From contig NZ_FOJF01000002.1 of assembly GCF_900110995.1 (NCBI RefSeq), positions 1,426,001 to 1,490,000 of the forward strand: a DNA stretch of 64,000 bases, given 5' to 3'. The position numbers and the translations under genes were made by a program. This document shows, piece by piece, positions 17,282 through 25,819 of the stretch (its first letter is position 1; each line of letters begins with the position of its first letter). The notes below the pieces were generated by a model. It did not search any database and was not told where the DNA came from. It worked only from the letters and a program-made list of their open reading frames with translations. The stretch comes from Chitinophaga sp. YR573 (GTDB lineage: Bacteria; Bacteroidota; Bacteroidia; Chitinophagales; Chitinophagaceae).

Positions 17282-20200
17282 ATGAAAAATTCAGACCTGT
17301 TGAAGGCCCGGCATTCCCATGCCTGGCAGTCAATACCACTGTGCATGAAACTAATTCTACTCTTCTTTGTATGTTGTTTACCTACCGCTCTCTTTGCCCA
17401 GGATATTACCTTAAAGGGTAAAGTACTGGATAAGAACAATGAACCTGTTATCGGTGCTACAGTTAAAATAGTAGGTACTCCACGTGGTACCACTACTACT
17501 CCCGATGGTTCTTTTACATTAAGCGTACCTGCTACGGCACAGCTAACGGTAAGCGCTATAGGTTTTTTACCGCAAACAATTCCCGTAAAAGGGAATGGGC
17601 CGATGAATATTGCACTGGAAGCGGATACTAAAGGCCTTAGCGAAGTGGTGGTAGTAGGTTACGGTGCACAAAAACGCGAAGCCGTTGCAGGTGCCATTGC
17701 TACTGTAAAAGGAGCAGACCTCATCAAATCTCCTGCTACTAATTTATCCAACTCTATTGCCGGCCGTATGCCCGGTGTTACTGCTATGCAAAACAGCGGT
17801 GAACCTGGTAATGATGGCTCTTCCCTGCGTATCCGTGGTTCCAATACACTTGGTAACAATGATCCCCTTGTTGTTATTGATGGTGTTGCTGCACGTACCG
17901 GTGGCCTTGAAAGACTTAATCCTCTGGACATTGAAAGCATCTCTGTACTGAAAGATGCATCTGCTGCTATCTACGGTGCAAGGGCTGCGAACGGGGTTAT
18001 TCTGGTTACTACCAAACGTGGTAAAAGTGGCAAACCTCAGCTCACTTATTCCTTTAACCAGGGATGGTCTCAGCCCACACATATCCCTGATATGGCGGAT
18101 GCTTCACAATATGCACAACTGCGTGATGAACTGAGTCTCTATCGTGATGTGCCTGCCAATGAATGGGATGCTGCCTGGAAAGTATACAAACAGAATGGTA
18201 CCTATACATCTCCTGTTACCAACAAACAATGGGATGTGGCTTTTGGAGAATCAGAAATAGAGAAATATAAAGCAAATAATGATCCCTGGCTGCACCCTAA
18301 TACCGACTGGTACAAGGCTACTTTCAAAGACTGGTCACCACAATCCAATCATAACTTACAGATTTCCGGTGGTACTGATGCAATGAAATACCTGGCATCT
18401 TTCGGTTATCAGTCGCAGGACGCTTACTACAAAAAATCAGCTACCGGTTATGATCAGTACAGTTTACGTGTGAACCTGGACAGCAGGGTAAACAAATACG
18501 TGAATGTAAGTGTAGACATCCTGGGCCGCCAGGAATACCGTCATTATCCTACCCGTAGCGCCAGTGATATCTTCCGTATGCTGATGCGTGGCAAACCTAC
18601 TGAACCTGCCTACTGGCCCAATGGTTTGGCTGGTCCGGATATAGAATACGGTAATAATCCTGTGGTCATCACAACTGACCAGACCGGGTATGATCGCGAT
18701 AAACGCTACTATGTACAAACCAATGCCCGTTTAGACGTCACCGTTCCCTGGGTAGATGGTTTAAAACTGAGTGGTAACGTGGCTTTCGATAAATACCTCA
18801 AACGCACCAAGAAATGGATGACACCCTGGTACCTGTATACCTGGGATAAAAAAACATATGAAGCAGATGGTACCACGCCTTTACTTGTAAAAGGTAAACG
18901 TGGTACAGACCAGGCTACACTGGCTCAGGGCGATGAAGACCAGAGTAATATGCTGTTACGCGGATTACTTACTTACGATCATACTTTCGATAAAAAACAC
19001 ACTATCAACCTGGTATTCGGGATAGAACGGGAAACGGTAAATTCTGATAATTTTAATGCTTCCCGTAAGTATTTCACCTCCTCACTGATAGACCAGATGT
19101 TTGCCGGTGGTGATCTTGAAAAAGATAATGGCGGTACTGCCTGGGACCGCGCCCGTTTAAATTATTTCGGACGTGCGGCTTATAACTACAAAGAAAAATA
19201 CCTGGCAGAATTTGTATGGCGTTATGATGGGTCTTACATGTTCCCTGCTTCTTCCCGTTTCGGCTTTTTCCCCGGTATAATGGCCGGATGGCGTATCTCT
19301 GAAGAGAACTTCTGGAAGAACAATATCCACGTAGTAAACTACCTGAAACTCCGTGCTTCCTGGGGTAAACTGGGGAATGATCAGATCTATTATGATGATA
19401 ATGGAGATGGTACGCTCACTTTACAGGAATACCAGTATTATTCCACCTATGGTTTTGGTAGTTATGTTTTTGGAAATAACGTAGTGAAATCATTATACGA
19501 AGCCCGTATCCCCAATCCTTATATTACCTGGGAAGTAGCGAATAATTATAACGTTGGGTTGGATGGGTCATTGCTCAATGGTAAACTCTACTTTGAGCTG
19601 GATGCATTCATCAATAAACGTACAGGCATCCTGGTGAGAAGGAACGCTTCTATTCCTCAGTATAGTGGTATGACACTACCTGCTGAAAATATCGGTAAGG
19701 TGGATAATAAAGGATGGGAATTCCGTATAGGTTATACTGATAAGATCGGCGCTGATTTCCGCTATGATGTAAGTGTGAACGGCGGTTATTCAAAAAACAA
19801 GATCATCTTCTGGGATGAAACACCCGGTGCACCTGCCTGGCAACGTTCTACCGGTCAGCCAATGAACACTGCATTGTACTATGAATATGATGGTGTATTC
19901 AGAGATTTTGATGCCATCAACAAAAATACAATCGATTACAGTGCATTGACCAACAACCTGCGCCCTGGTGATATGAAGTACAGAGATGTTAACGGGGATG
20001 GTAAGATCAATGGAGATGATAAGGTACGTAACGCCAAAAGCACACAACCTAAGTTTACCGGTGGTCTGAATATCAATCTGGGTTACCGCAACTTCGACTT
20101 CTCTGTTCTTATGCAGGGAGCCGCTGGCGGTGCTTTACCGATTAATACAGAATCCGGTGAGATCGGCAACTTCACAAAAGACTACTACGATCATCGCTGG

Positions 20201-20509
20201 AGCCCGGATAACCCAAGCAGTGTAGACCCTCGTGTAAACGACCGTAATGATACTTACTGGTCTACCGGCAACACTTACTGGTTACGCAGCACCAACTACC
20301 TGCGTCTGAAGAATCTGGAAATAGGGTATGGACTGGGAGATTTATTTAAGAAAAAAGTGGGGATCAGCAGTTTTAGAGTATATGCCAACTGTCTGAACCT
20401 GTTCACGATTGATAACCTGAAAATCCTCGATCCGGAATCTATCAATGGTAACGGTCAGTACTATCCGCAATCAAGGGTCATCAATGCAGGCTTTACATTA
20501 ACTTTTTAA
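17282..20509 (+). CDS. SusC/RagA-family TonB-dependent transporter (no STN domain)
   Basis: 1075 residues. A long N-terminus with a signal peptide (hydrophobic core LILLFFVCCLPTALFA, about 25-40) is followed directly by the carboxypeptidase-regulatory-like domain (about 45-118, LKGKVLDKNNEPVIGATVKI), the TonB-box/plug region (EVVVVGYGAQKREAVAGAIA; RIRGSNTLGNNDPLVVIDGV) and the beta-barrel ending in VINAGFTLTF. Unlike the SusC at 9681 it lacks an STN domain, matching the absence of a sigma/FecR pair. A DxDGDG-like loop (DDNGDGTLTLQEYQ) suggests calcium binding. Its SusD partner starts 11 nt downstream. Confidence 0.96.
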   Translation: MKNSDLLKARHSHAWQSIPLCMKLILLFFVCCLPTALFAQDITLKGKVLDKNNEPVIGATVKIVGTPRGTTTTPDGSFTLSVPATAQLTVSAIGFLPQTIPVKGNGPMNIALEADTKGLSEVVVVGYGAQKREAVAGAIATVKGADLIKSPATNLSNSIAGRMPGVTAMQNSGEPGNDGSSLRIRGSNTLGNNDPLVVIDGVAARTGGLERLNPLDIESISVLKDASAAIYGARAANGVILVTTKRGKSGKPQLTYSFNQGWSQPTHIPDMADASQYAQLRDELSLYRDVPANEWDAAWKVYKQNGTYTSPVTNKQWDVAFGESEIEKYKANNDPWLHPNTDWYKATFKDWSPQSNHNLQISGGTDAMKYLASFGYQSQDAYYKKSATGYDQYSLRVNLDSRVNKYVNVSVDILGRQEYRHYPTRSASDIFRMLMRGKPTEPAYWPNGLAGPDIEYGNNPVVITTDQTGYDRDKRYYVQTNARLDVTVPWVDGLKLSGNVAFDKYLKRTKKWMTPWYLYTWDKKTYEADGTTPLLVKGKRGTDQATLAQGDEDQSNMLLRGLLTYDHTFDKKHTINLVFGIERETVNSDNFNASRKYFTSSLIDQMFAGGDLEKDNGGTAWDRARLNYFGRAAYNYKEKYLAEFVWRYDGSYMFPASSRFGFFPGIMAGWRISEENFWKNNIHVVNYLKLRASWGKLGNDQIYYDDNGDGTLTLQEYQYYSTYGFGSYVFGNNVVKSLYEARIPNPYITWEVANNYNVGLDGSLLNGKLYFELDAFINKRTGILVRRNASIPQYSGMTLPAENIGKVDNKGWEFRIGYTDKIGADFRYDVSVNGGYSKNKIIFWDETPGAPAWQRSTGQPMNTALYYEYDGVFRDFDAINKNTIDYSALTNNLRPGDMKYRDVNGDGKINGDDKVRNAKSTQPKFTGGLNINLGYRNFDFSVLMQGAAGGALPINTESGEIGNFTKDYYDHRWSPDNPSSVDPRVNDRNDTYWSTGNTYWLRSTNYLRLKNLEIGYGLGDLFKKKVGISSFRVYANCLNLFTIDNLKILDPESINGNGQYYPQSRVINAGFTLTF

Positions 20510-20520
20510 GTAAGCAAGGT

Positions 20521-22368
20521 ATGAAACAGCTAATCAAAAAAATATACATTGGTCTTACCTGCGCATCACTGCTTACAGCAGGTGCCTGTAAAACTGATTT
20601 CCTGAATACAAAGCCATTGGGCGAAGCTACTACAGATGATGTATGGAGTGATCCCGCATTAACAGAAGCATTCGTGAATGAAATATACAATGGCCTCAGC
20701 AGTGGTGGTTTCCTGGAAACCATGTTAGCCTCTGCCACAGACGAAACCATGTTCACCCACAACTACGGCCTCAAAAACATGGTAGAAGGTACCATCAGCC
20801 CAACTGACGCCGAATATGTTACCAACAGGGGAACATTCCAGTGGGGCGAAATGTACAAGCGTATCCGTGCCTGTAATGTATTCTTTGCCAACGTGAATAA
20901 AGTACCGTTTGATAAAGCCATGGTAGGAAGCAGGTTAAGGGGAGAGGTATACTTTCTGCGTGCCTTTTACTATCACCAACTGTTACGCGCATACGGTGGC
21001 ATACCATTGATTGATTCTATATACACACTGGATAACAACGATTATTCAAAAGCCCGCAATACCTTTGCAGAATGTGTGGACCACATCACGAAGGACTGTG
21101 ATTCTGCTGCGCGTTATCTGCATGGCACAGAAGGCGTGTCTGTAAAAGGTCGCGCTAATGAAGGCGGTGCACTGGCATTAAAATCACGTATCCTGTTATA
21201 TGCGGCCAGCGACCTGCACGATCTTCCCACTGCCAAAGCAAAATCTACCATTATAGCAGCGGCAGCAACACCGGAAGTATTGGGTTACCCCAGTGGCGAC
21301 CGTACGGCACGCTGGCAGAAAGCAAAAGATGCAGCAAAGGCGGTGATAGATCTTGGTGTTTACTCCCTGGCATTTCCAAACCCTGCCAGTGCTACTGAGG
21401 CCAGCGCTAATTACCAGGCGATGTTCCTGAAAGATAACAGTGAAAGCATTTTCTCCCGTTATTTTGTGAATGCCAAATCCGAAGCCGGTGGACAGATTGG
21501 CTTGTACAATGGCTTAAACGGTTATCATAACTGGTCCGGTAATACACCTACGCAGTTGCTGGTAGACGATTACGAGATGAGTGATGGTACAGCTTTCGAC
21601 TGGAACAAGACCGGGCAAAAAGCGAATCCATATATCAACCGCGACCCGCGTTTTTATGCTACCATTCTTTATGATGGGGCCAACTGGCGCCAGCGTCCTT
21701 CAGATGTAACGGCCAAAGACCCGGCTAATCAGGTGCAGGCAGGCTCTTATGAAGTGTGGGATGCGGATAACCAGAAGGTGGTTCCTAATCCCGGACTGGA
21801 TACCCGTCAGGGTCCTGTGGAGGACTGGAACGGTAGTTTCACCGGTTACTATATCAAGAAATTCATTGATCCTGCGGTGGACGCACAGTATTTCCGCCAG
21901 GAGGTACCTTACCCGTTCTTCCGCTATACGGAAGTGATCCTGAATTATACAGAAGCCTGTATAGAATTGGGTCAGGAAGATGAAGCCCGTACCAACCTGA
22001 ATGTTATCCGTACCCGTGCCGGTATGCCGGCTGTTACGGCTTCAGGCGCAGCGTTGAAAGCAGCATATCAGCACGAGCGTGAAATTGAGATGGTATTTGA
22101 AGAGCAGCGTTTCTTCGATGTACGCCGCTGGATGATAGCCCCAGCTACTGTAGGCCGTTCTCTGAAGGGCATTAATGTGACCGGCAAGCTGAAAGCAGGC
22201 AGCAAGGTAACTTTATACAAGTATGATCCTACTAGTTATGACTATACCTACACACCTGTAACACTGGTAAATGAAAACCGGTTATGGCTGGACAAGATGT
22301 ATTTTATGCCTATACAAAGGGATGAAATGAACCGTAACAGCAAACTGGTACAGAACCCCGGGTTCTGA
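20521..22368 (+). CDS. SusD/RagB-family outer membrane lipoprotein
   Basis: 615 residues, longer than average for the family. Lipobox TAGAC (Cys at about residue 23), then KTDFLNTKPLGEATTDDVW and FVNEIYNGLSSGG of the SusD N-terminal region, the TPR-like YFLRAFYYHQLLRAYGGIPLI, and the C-terminal RYTEVILNYTEACIELGQEDEA, HEREIEMVFEEQRFFDVRRW and MPIQRDEMNRNSKLVQNPGF. It forms the surface lid of the SusC encoded 11 nt upstream. The extra length sits in the substrate-facing half (about 300-440). The operon ends with the hairpin at 22390. Confidence 0.95.
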   Translation: MKQLIKKIYIGLTCASLLTAGACKTDFLNTKPLGEATTDDVWSDPALTEAFVNEIYNGLSSGGFLETMLASATDETMFTHNYGLKNMVEGTISPTDAEYVTNRGTFQWGEMYKRIRACNVFFANVNKVPFDKAMVGSRLRGEVYFLRAFYYHQLLRAYGGIPLIDSIYTLDNNDYSKARNTFAECVDHITKDCDSAARYLHGTEGVSVKGRANEGGALALKSRILLYAASDLHDLPTAKAKSTIIAAAATPEVLGYPSGDRTARWQKAKDAAKAVIDLGVYSLAFPNPASATEASANYQAMFLKDNSESIFSRYFVNAKSEAGGQIGLYNGLNGYHNWSGNTPTQLLVDDYEMSDGTAFDWNKTGQKANPYINRDPRFYATILYDGANWRQRPSDVTAKDPANQVQAGSYEVWDADNQKVVPNPGLDTRQGPVEDWNGSFTGYYIKKFIDPAVDAQYFRQEVPYPFFRYTEVILNYTEACIELGQEDEARTNLNVIRTRAGMPAVTASGAALKAAYQHEREIEMVFEEQRFFDVRRWMIAPATVGRSLKGINVTGKLKAGSKVTLYKYDPTSYDYTYTPVTLVNENRLWLDKMYFMPIQRDEMNRNSKLVQNPGF

Positions 22369-22389
22369 TATCTGGAGAAAAACCGAATG

Positions 22390-22425
22390 AAGAGATGGCT
22401 TGCTATGGCAGGTCATCTCTTTTTC
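22390..22425 (+). terminator. Probable terminator after the second complete susCD operon
   Basis: Arms AAGAGATG and CATCTCTT enclose a 16-nt loop and are followed by a T-run (ttttt) ending at 22425. Confidence 0.65.
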
Positions 22426-22583
22426 GTGTCTTAAATGCCAGCAGCAGCCTATGTTTTACTCCTGTTTTAACCGTACTAAACTGATCCTCTCCACTCATCA
22501 AATAAATAGTAAGCCGACTTGTTTTAAGCCCCTGGTATTTCGTAATTTGGCTTTGGCTTTAATCACAATCTTTATTAATAACC

Positions 22584-23897
22584 ATGTTTATGTACAAAAT
22601 GAGCAAGATGCTTATGCTGGCTGTTATTGCAACTGCCAGTATTTCAACTTCCTATGCATACACCGGCGGACCAGGCAAACCCGGCACAACTGAAACTCCC
22701 GTTAAAACGGATGCAGATAACGCCGGATTGAAACTGCCCACTGGTTTTGGCGCTTTAAGGGCTATTGAGGGTCTCGGACACACCCGTCACATTGCGGTTA
22801 CTTCTTCCGGGGAAATCTATGTAAAGCTGGACAGGGTCAAAGATGGCAAAGGCATTCTCTTCTTACAGGATACCAACGGTGATGGTAAAATCGACAAACA
22901 AACCGGCTTTGGTAATTACGGAGGTACAGGCATTGTTATAAAAGACGGCTACCTGTACGCTTCTTCCAATACGGAAGTATTCCGTTATAAACTGGATGCC
23001 AAACAGCATGTGATCAACATGGAGACTCCGGAGAAGATCATCACCGGTTTAATCGACCGTCATCAGCATGAATCCAAATCACTGGCACTGGATAACAACG
23101 GTAACATTTATGTGAACATAGGTGCTTACTCCAACTCCTGCCAGGAGAAAGACAGAAGCAAAGGTTCAATGGGGATGAAACCATGTCCGGTGCTGGACTC
23201 TGCGGGAGGTATCTGGCAGTTTAAAGCGGATAAGGCAAATCAGACCTATGGCGATGGCGTTCATTATGCCAGCGGTTTACGTAATGTAGTAGGCCTGGAT
23301 TGGAACCAGCAGCAAAACCAGCTGTTTGTAATGCAGCATGGCCGTGATCAGCTCCATGATCTGTTCCCGGACCTGTACACTGAAAAACAATCTGCTGATT
23401 TACCGGCAGAATGTATGTATGCCGTAAAGAAAGGATCTGACTGTGGATGGCCTTATATCTACTATGATCCTGAACAACATAAGAAAATGCTGGCTCCTGA
23501 ATATGGTGGAGATGGTATCAAAACAGCTGGTGAAGGTGCAGAAGATCCTGTAGTTGCTTTTCCGGCTCATATGGCGCCTAACGGCTTATTATTCTATACA
23601 GGTACCCAGTTCCCTGAAAAGTACCGTAATGGGGCTTTTATTGCCTTCCACGGCTCATGGAACCGTACTCCTGAAGACCAGGCAGGTTACTTTGTAGTAT
23701 TTGTGCCTTTTAAAGATGGTAAGCCTTCCGGTAAATGGGAAGTGTTTGCAGACGGTTTTGCAGGACCGGCCCCGGTTAAATCTCCGGGTCAGGCATTGCA
23801 CCGCCCATGTGGACTGGCACAGGGCCCTGATGGCTCTCTCTATGTATCTGATGATGTAAAAGGAACAATCTACAGGGTTGTTTATAAGGCTAAGTAA
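22584..23897 (+). CDS. PQQ-dependent sugar/sorbosone dehydrogenase-like secreted beta-propeller protein
   Basis: 437 residues from the first ATG; starts at 22590 or 22599 are equally possible because all give a signal peptide (MLMLAVIATASISTSYA). The mature protein is a six-bladed soluble quinoprotein glucose-dehydrogenase-like propeller: GLGHTRHIAVTSSGEIYVKL, LFLQDTNGDGKIDKQ, HQHESKSLALDNNGNIYVNIG, YASGLRNVVGLDWN (the R-N active-site motif), FIAFHGSWNRTP and HRPCGLAQGPDGSLYVSDD. Family members oxidise sugars or related alcohols with PQQ, or use the fold for binding only. The cytochrome c gene 1 nt downstream is a natural electron acceptor, which favours a real dehydrogenase. No PQQ synthesis genes are in the window, so the cofactor may be imported. 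Confidence 0.85.
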   Translation: MFMYKMSKMLMLAVIATASISTSYAYTGGPGKPGTTETPVKTDADNAGLKLPTGFGALRAIEGLGHTRHIAVTSSGEIYVKLDRVKDGKGILFLQDTNGDGKIDKQTGFGNYGGTGIVIKDGYLYASSNTEVFRYKLDAKQHVINMETPEKIITGLIDRHQHESKSLALDNNGNIYVNIGAYSNSCQEKDRSKGSMGMKPCPVLDSAGGIWQFKADKANQTYGDGVHYASGLRNVVGLDWNQQQNQLFVMQHGRDQLHDLFPDLYTEKQSADLPAECMYAVKKGSDCGWPYIYYDPEQHKKMLAPEYGGDGIKTAGEGAEDPVVAFPAHMAPNGLLFYTGTQFPEKYRNGAFIAFHGSWNRTPEDQAGYFVVFVPFKDGKPSGKWEVFADGFAGPAPVKSPGQALHRPCGLAQGPDGSLYVSDDVKGTIYRVVYKAK

Positions 23898-23898
23898 G

Positions 23899-24321
23899 AT
23901 GAAGAAAATTTTAATGGCAGGTTTGATGGTAGTCATGGCCATGTCTGCCGAGGCACAGGTAAAGAAACAGGCACCTGCGGGTACAACAGCTTCAATTGCA
24001 AGAGGAAAAGTCCTTTATAAGAATATCTGCGCTACCTGCCACCAGGCAGATGCCACAGGTGTTCCCAGGATGAATCCTCCGCTGATTAAAACGAAGTATG
24101 TACTGGGTGATAAGACAAAGCTTATTAAGGTATTATTGCTTGGGCTGAATGAGGATGTGGAGATAGAAGGGGAGTATTACTCCAATCCTATGCCTTCACA
24201 GGCAACTTTGAAGGATGAGGAAATAGCGGACGTACTTACATTCGTCCGCAATAGCTTCGGTAACAAGGCTCCCGCTATTACCACCGCACAGGTAAAAGCT
24301 GTCAGAGCAACTATCAAATAA
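23899..24321 (+). CDS. Small periplasmic c-type cytochrome
   Basis: I start at ATG 23899, 1 nt after the preceding stop; a longer TTG-start frame overlaps the dehydrogenase and is unlikely. 140 residues: signal peptide (MKKILMAGLMVVMAMSAEAQ) and one cytochrome c domain with the haem motif CATCH, the GVPRMNPPL segment and the likely axial Met in YYSNPMPSQ. The ADVLTFVRNSFGN helix closes the domain. The near-zero spacing to the PQQ dehydrogenase indicates one transcription and translation unit: the cytochrome would take electrons from the sugar dehydrogenase to the respiratory chain. Confidence 0.92.
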   Translation: MKKILMAGLMVVMAMSAEAQVKKQAPAGTTASIARGKVLYKNICATCHQADATGVPRMNPPLIKTKYVLGDKTKLIKVLLLGLNEDVEIEGEYYSNPMPSQATLKDEEIADVLTFVRNSFGNKAPAITTAQVKAVRATIK

Positions 24322-24370
24322 TAATATTTATAAACGGGTCATAGGGCCGCAGGCCCTATAAAACCCTCAT

Positions 24371-24410
24371 AAAAAAATACCCCACACCGAAAGTGTGGGG
24401 TATTTTTTTT
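24371..24410. terminator. Strong bidirectional-type terminator after the dehydrogenase/cytochrome operon
   Basis: Arms ATACCCCACAC and GTGTGGGGTAT close on CGAAA; A-run before and T-run after. Confidence 0.93.
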
Positions 24411-24440
24411 ACCCCCTTCCTACCAATCTCCCCAAACTTT

Positions 24441-24459
24441 TATTTGATTCAATCAAATA
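24441..24459. promoter_or_regulatory. Perfect palindromic operator before the MarR-GNAT gene
   Basis: Arms TATTTGATT and AATCAAATA are exact reverse complements around a single C, 51 nt before the start codon. A further half-like copy (ttatcaaatg) follows at 24471-24480. MarR proteins typically bind such palindromes in their own promoter; autorepression is inferred. Confidence 0.7.
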
Positions 24460-24510
24460 CATAGTTGCTTTTATCAAATGTATTTCTAAAATTTGTTGAA
24501 AATTAGGGAC

Positions 24511-25440
24511 ATGTCAGTGAATCTTGAAGTTGTGCAGGAGGTTAGTGATTTTAATGGGTACTATACAGGGCTGGTTGAGTTGTTAAACCGCCATATATCA
24601 GAAAGCAGCATCTCTTTATCCGCGTTACGTGTATTGGTAAAAGTAAGACAGGAAGAAGAAATCACCGCTGGTAAGCTGGTGGAAACACTGGGAATAGATG
24701 GAGGATACCTCAGTCGGATGTTAAAAACATTCGAAGGTAACCATCTTGTGTCTAAGCGAAAATCTACCGCGGATGGCCGTACCTGGTTCCTGCAGCTCAC
24801 CGCAAAAGGGAAAAAGCTCCTGGAAAGCCTGGAAGAGCAATCTAACACGCAAATAAAGGAATTGCTTACCCCTTTGGCAGATGATCAGCAGAAAGGGCTG
24901 GCAGCGGCCATGAAAACGATCCGTCATATCCTGTCGGAAGAAAGTCCGCTTAGCAGCAACGATATCACATTCCGCCGGCAGTTATTGCCAGGGGATGCCG
25001 GTTATCTCATTTACCTGCACGGTTCCCTCTATGCAAAAGAGGCAGGTTTTAACCTGGCTTTCGAAACCAGTGTGTGCAAAGCCTTCTACGAATTTCTGGA
25101 AACCTACAACGCCGCTAAAGATCAGGTATTCCTGGCATTACATGGAACACAGATCATCGGCTCTATTGTGGTATCTGCCTTTTCCAGGTATGTAGTACAG
25201 ATCAGATGGTACCTGGTACATCCAGATTTCCGTCAGATGGGCTTAGGTAAAAAGCTACTGAATGAGGCATTAGACTTCTGCCGTGAAAAAGGATTCCAGA
25301 AAGTATACCTGCTGACGACTAATAAACAGGAAGTCGCTACTAACCTGTTCAAAAAAACCGGTTTCCGTAAAACCGGAGAGAAACAATTAGGCATGTACGG
25401 ACAACAATTATCCGAAGAACGGTACGATATGGACCTCTGA
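24511..25440 (+). CDS. MarR-type regulator fused to a GNAT acetyltransferase
   Basis: 309 residues from ATG 24511; an upstream TTG in frame (24493) is not needed. Residues about 5-145 form a MarR winged helix (LSALRVLVKVRQEE; recognition segment GGYLSRMLKTFEGNHLVSKRKSTADGR is split over the wing; then LTAKGKKLLESL). Residues about 150-309 are a GNAT fold with LVHPDFRQMGLGKKLLNEAL as the acetyl-CoA loop and NLFKKTGFRKTGE. This two-domain architecture is a known family of MarR/GNAT fusions; the acetyltransferase may act on a small molecule that also controls DNA binding. A perfect palindrome overlies its promoter. Confidence 0.92.
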   Translation: MSVNLEVVQEVSDFNGYYTGLVELLNRHISESSISLSALRVLVKVRQEEEITAGKLVETLGIDGGYLSRMLKTFEGNHLVSKRKSTADGRTWFLQLTAKGKKLLESLEEQSNTQIKELLTPLADDQQKGLAAAMKTIRHILSEESPLSSNDITFRRQLLPGDAGYLIYLHGSLYAKEAGFNLAFETSVCKAFYEFLETYNAAKDQVFLALHGTQIIGSIVVSAFSRYVVQIRWYLVHPDFRQMGLGKKLLNEALDFCREKGFQKVYLLTTNKQEVATNLFKKTGFRKTGEKQLGMYGQQLSEERYDMDL

Positions 25441-25475
25441 TTGATAGTGACTCAGTGATTACATAATCTTCGCGC

Positions 25476-25621
25476 CAGATGTTGTTGATCAATAAATACA
25501 CCTTATCTGACGTGAATATCAGGTGAAGTTAAATTGAAAAATAAATGCTGAACCCATATTCCAAAGCTAAATCAGAGAACTAAACAGTCAGATACAGTGT
25601 ATTTATGATCAACAACATCTG
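25476..25621. repeat. 146-bp element with long near-perfect terminal inverted repeats
   Basis: The left arm (25476-25511) and the right arm (25587-25621) begin CAGATGTTGTTGATCA when each is read inward, and match over about 35 positions with a one-base gap and very few differences. The 75-nt centre has no ORF. No obvious target-site duplication flanks it. It fits either a miniature inverted-repeat element or a very long RNA/DNA hairpin between the MarR-GNAT and thaumatin-like genes. Confidence 0.75.
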
Positions 25622-25819
25622 CAAATCTATGCTGTGATAACATTCCTCTGATTTTCCTATTAATTAGTATATTTGACCAGCTTGCGAAGTTCACGGCAAG
25701 CCTGGTACGTTATTGTCCATAATAGCATATGTGCAACTGTAACCCACGATTTATAAATCTCAAAATAACCGGGATTCCTCTACCGGTCATATTTTTTTTC
25801 TTAATTAAAAACCCTCTCT

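Noticed and set aside
23878..23898. TTG-started extension of the cytochrome c gene
   Set aside because: It would overlap the dehydrogenase gene and push the signal peptide inward; ATG 23899 is better.
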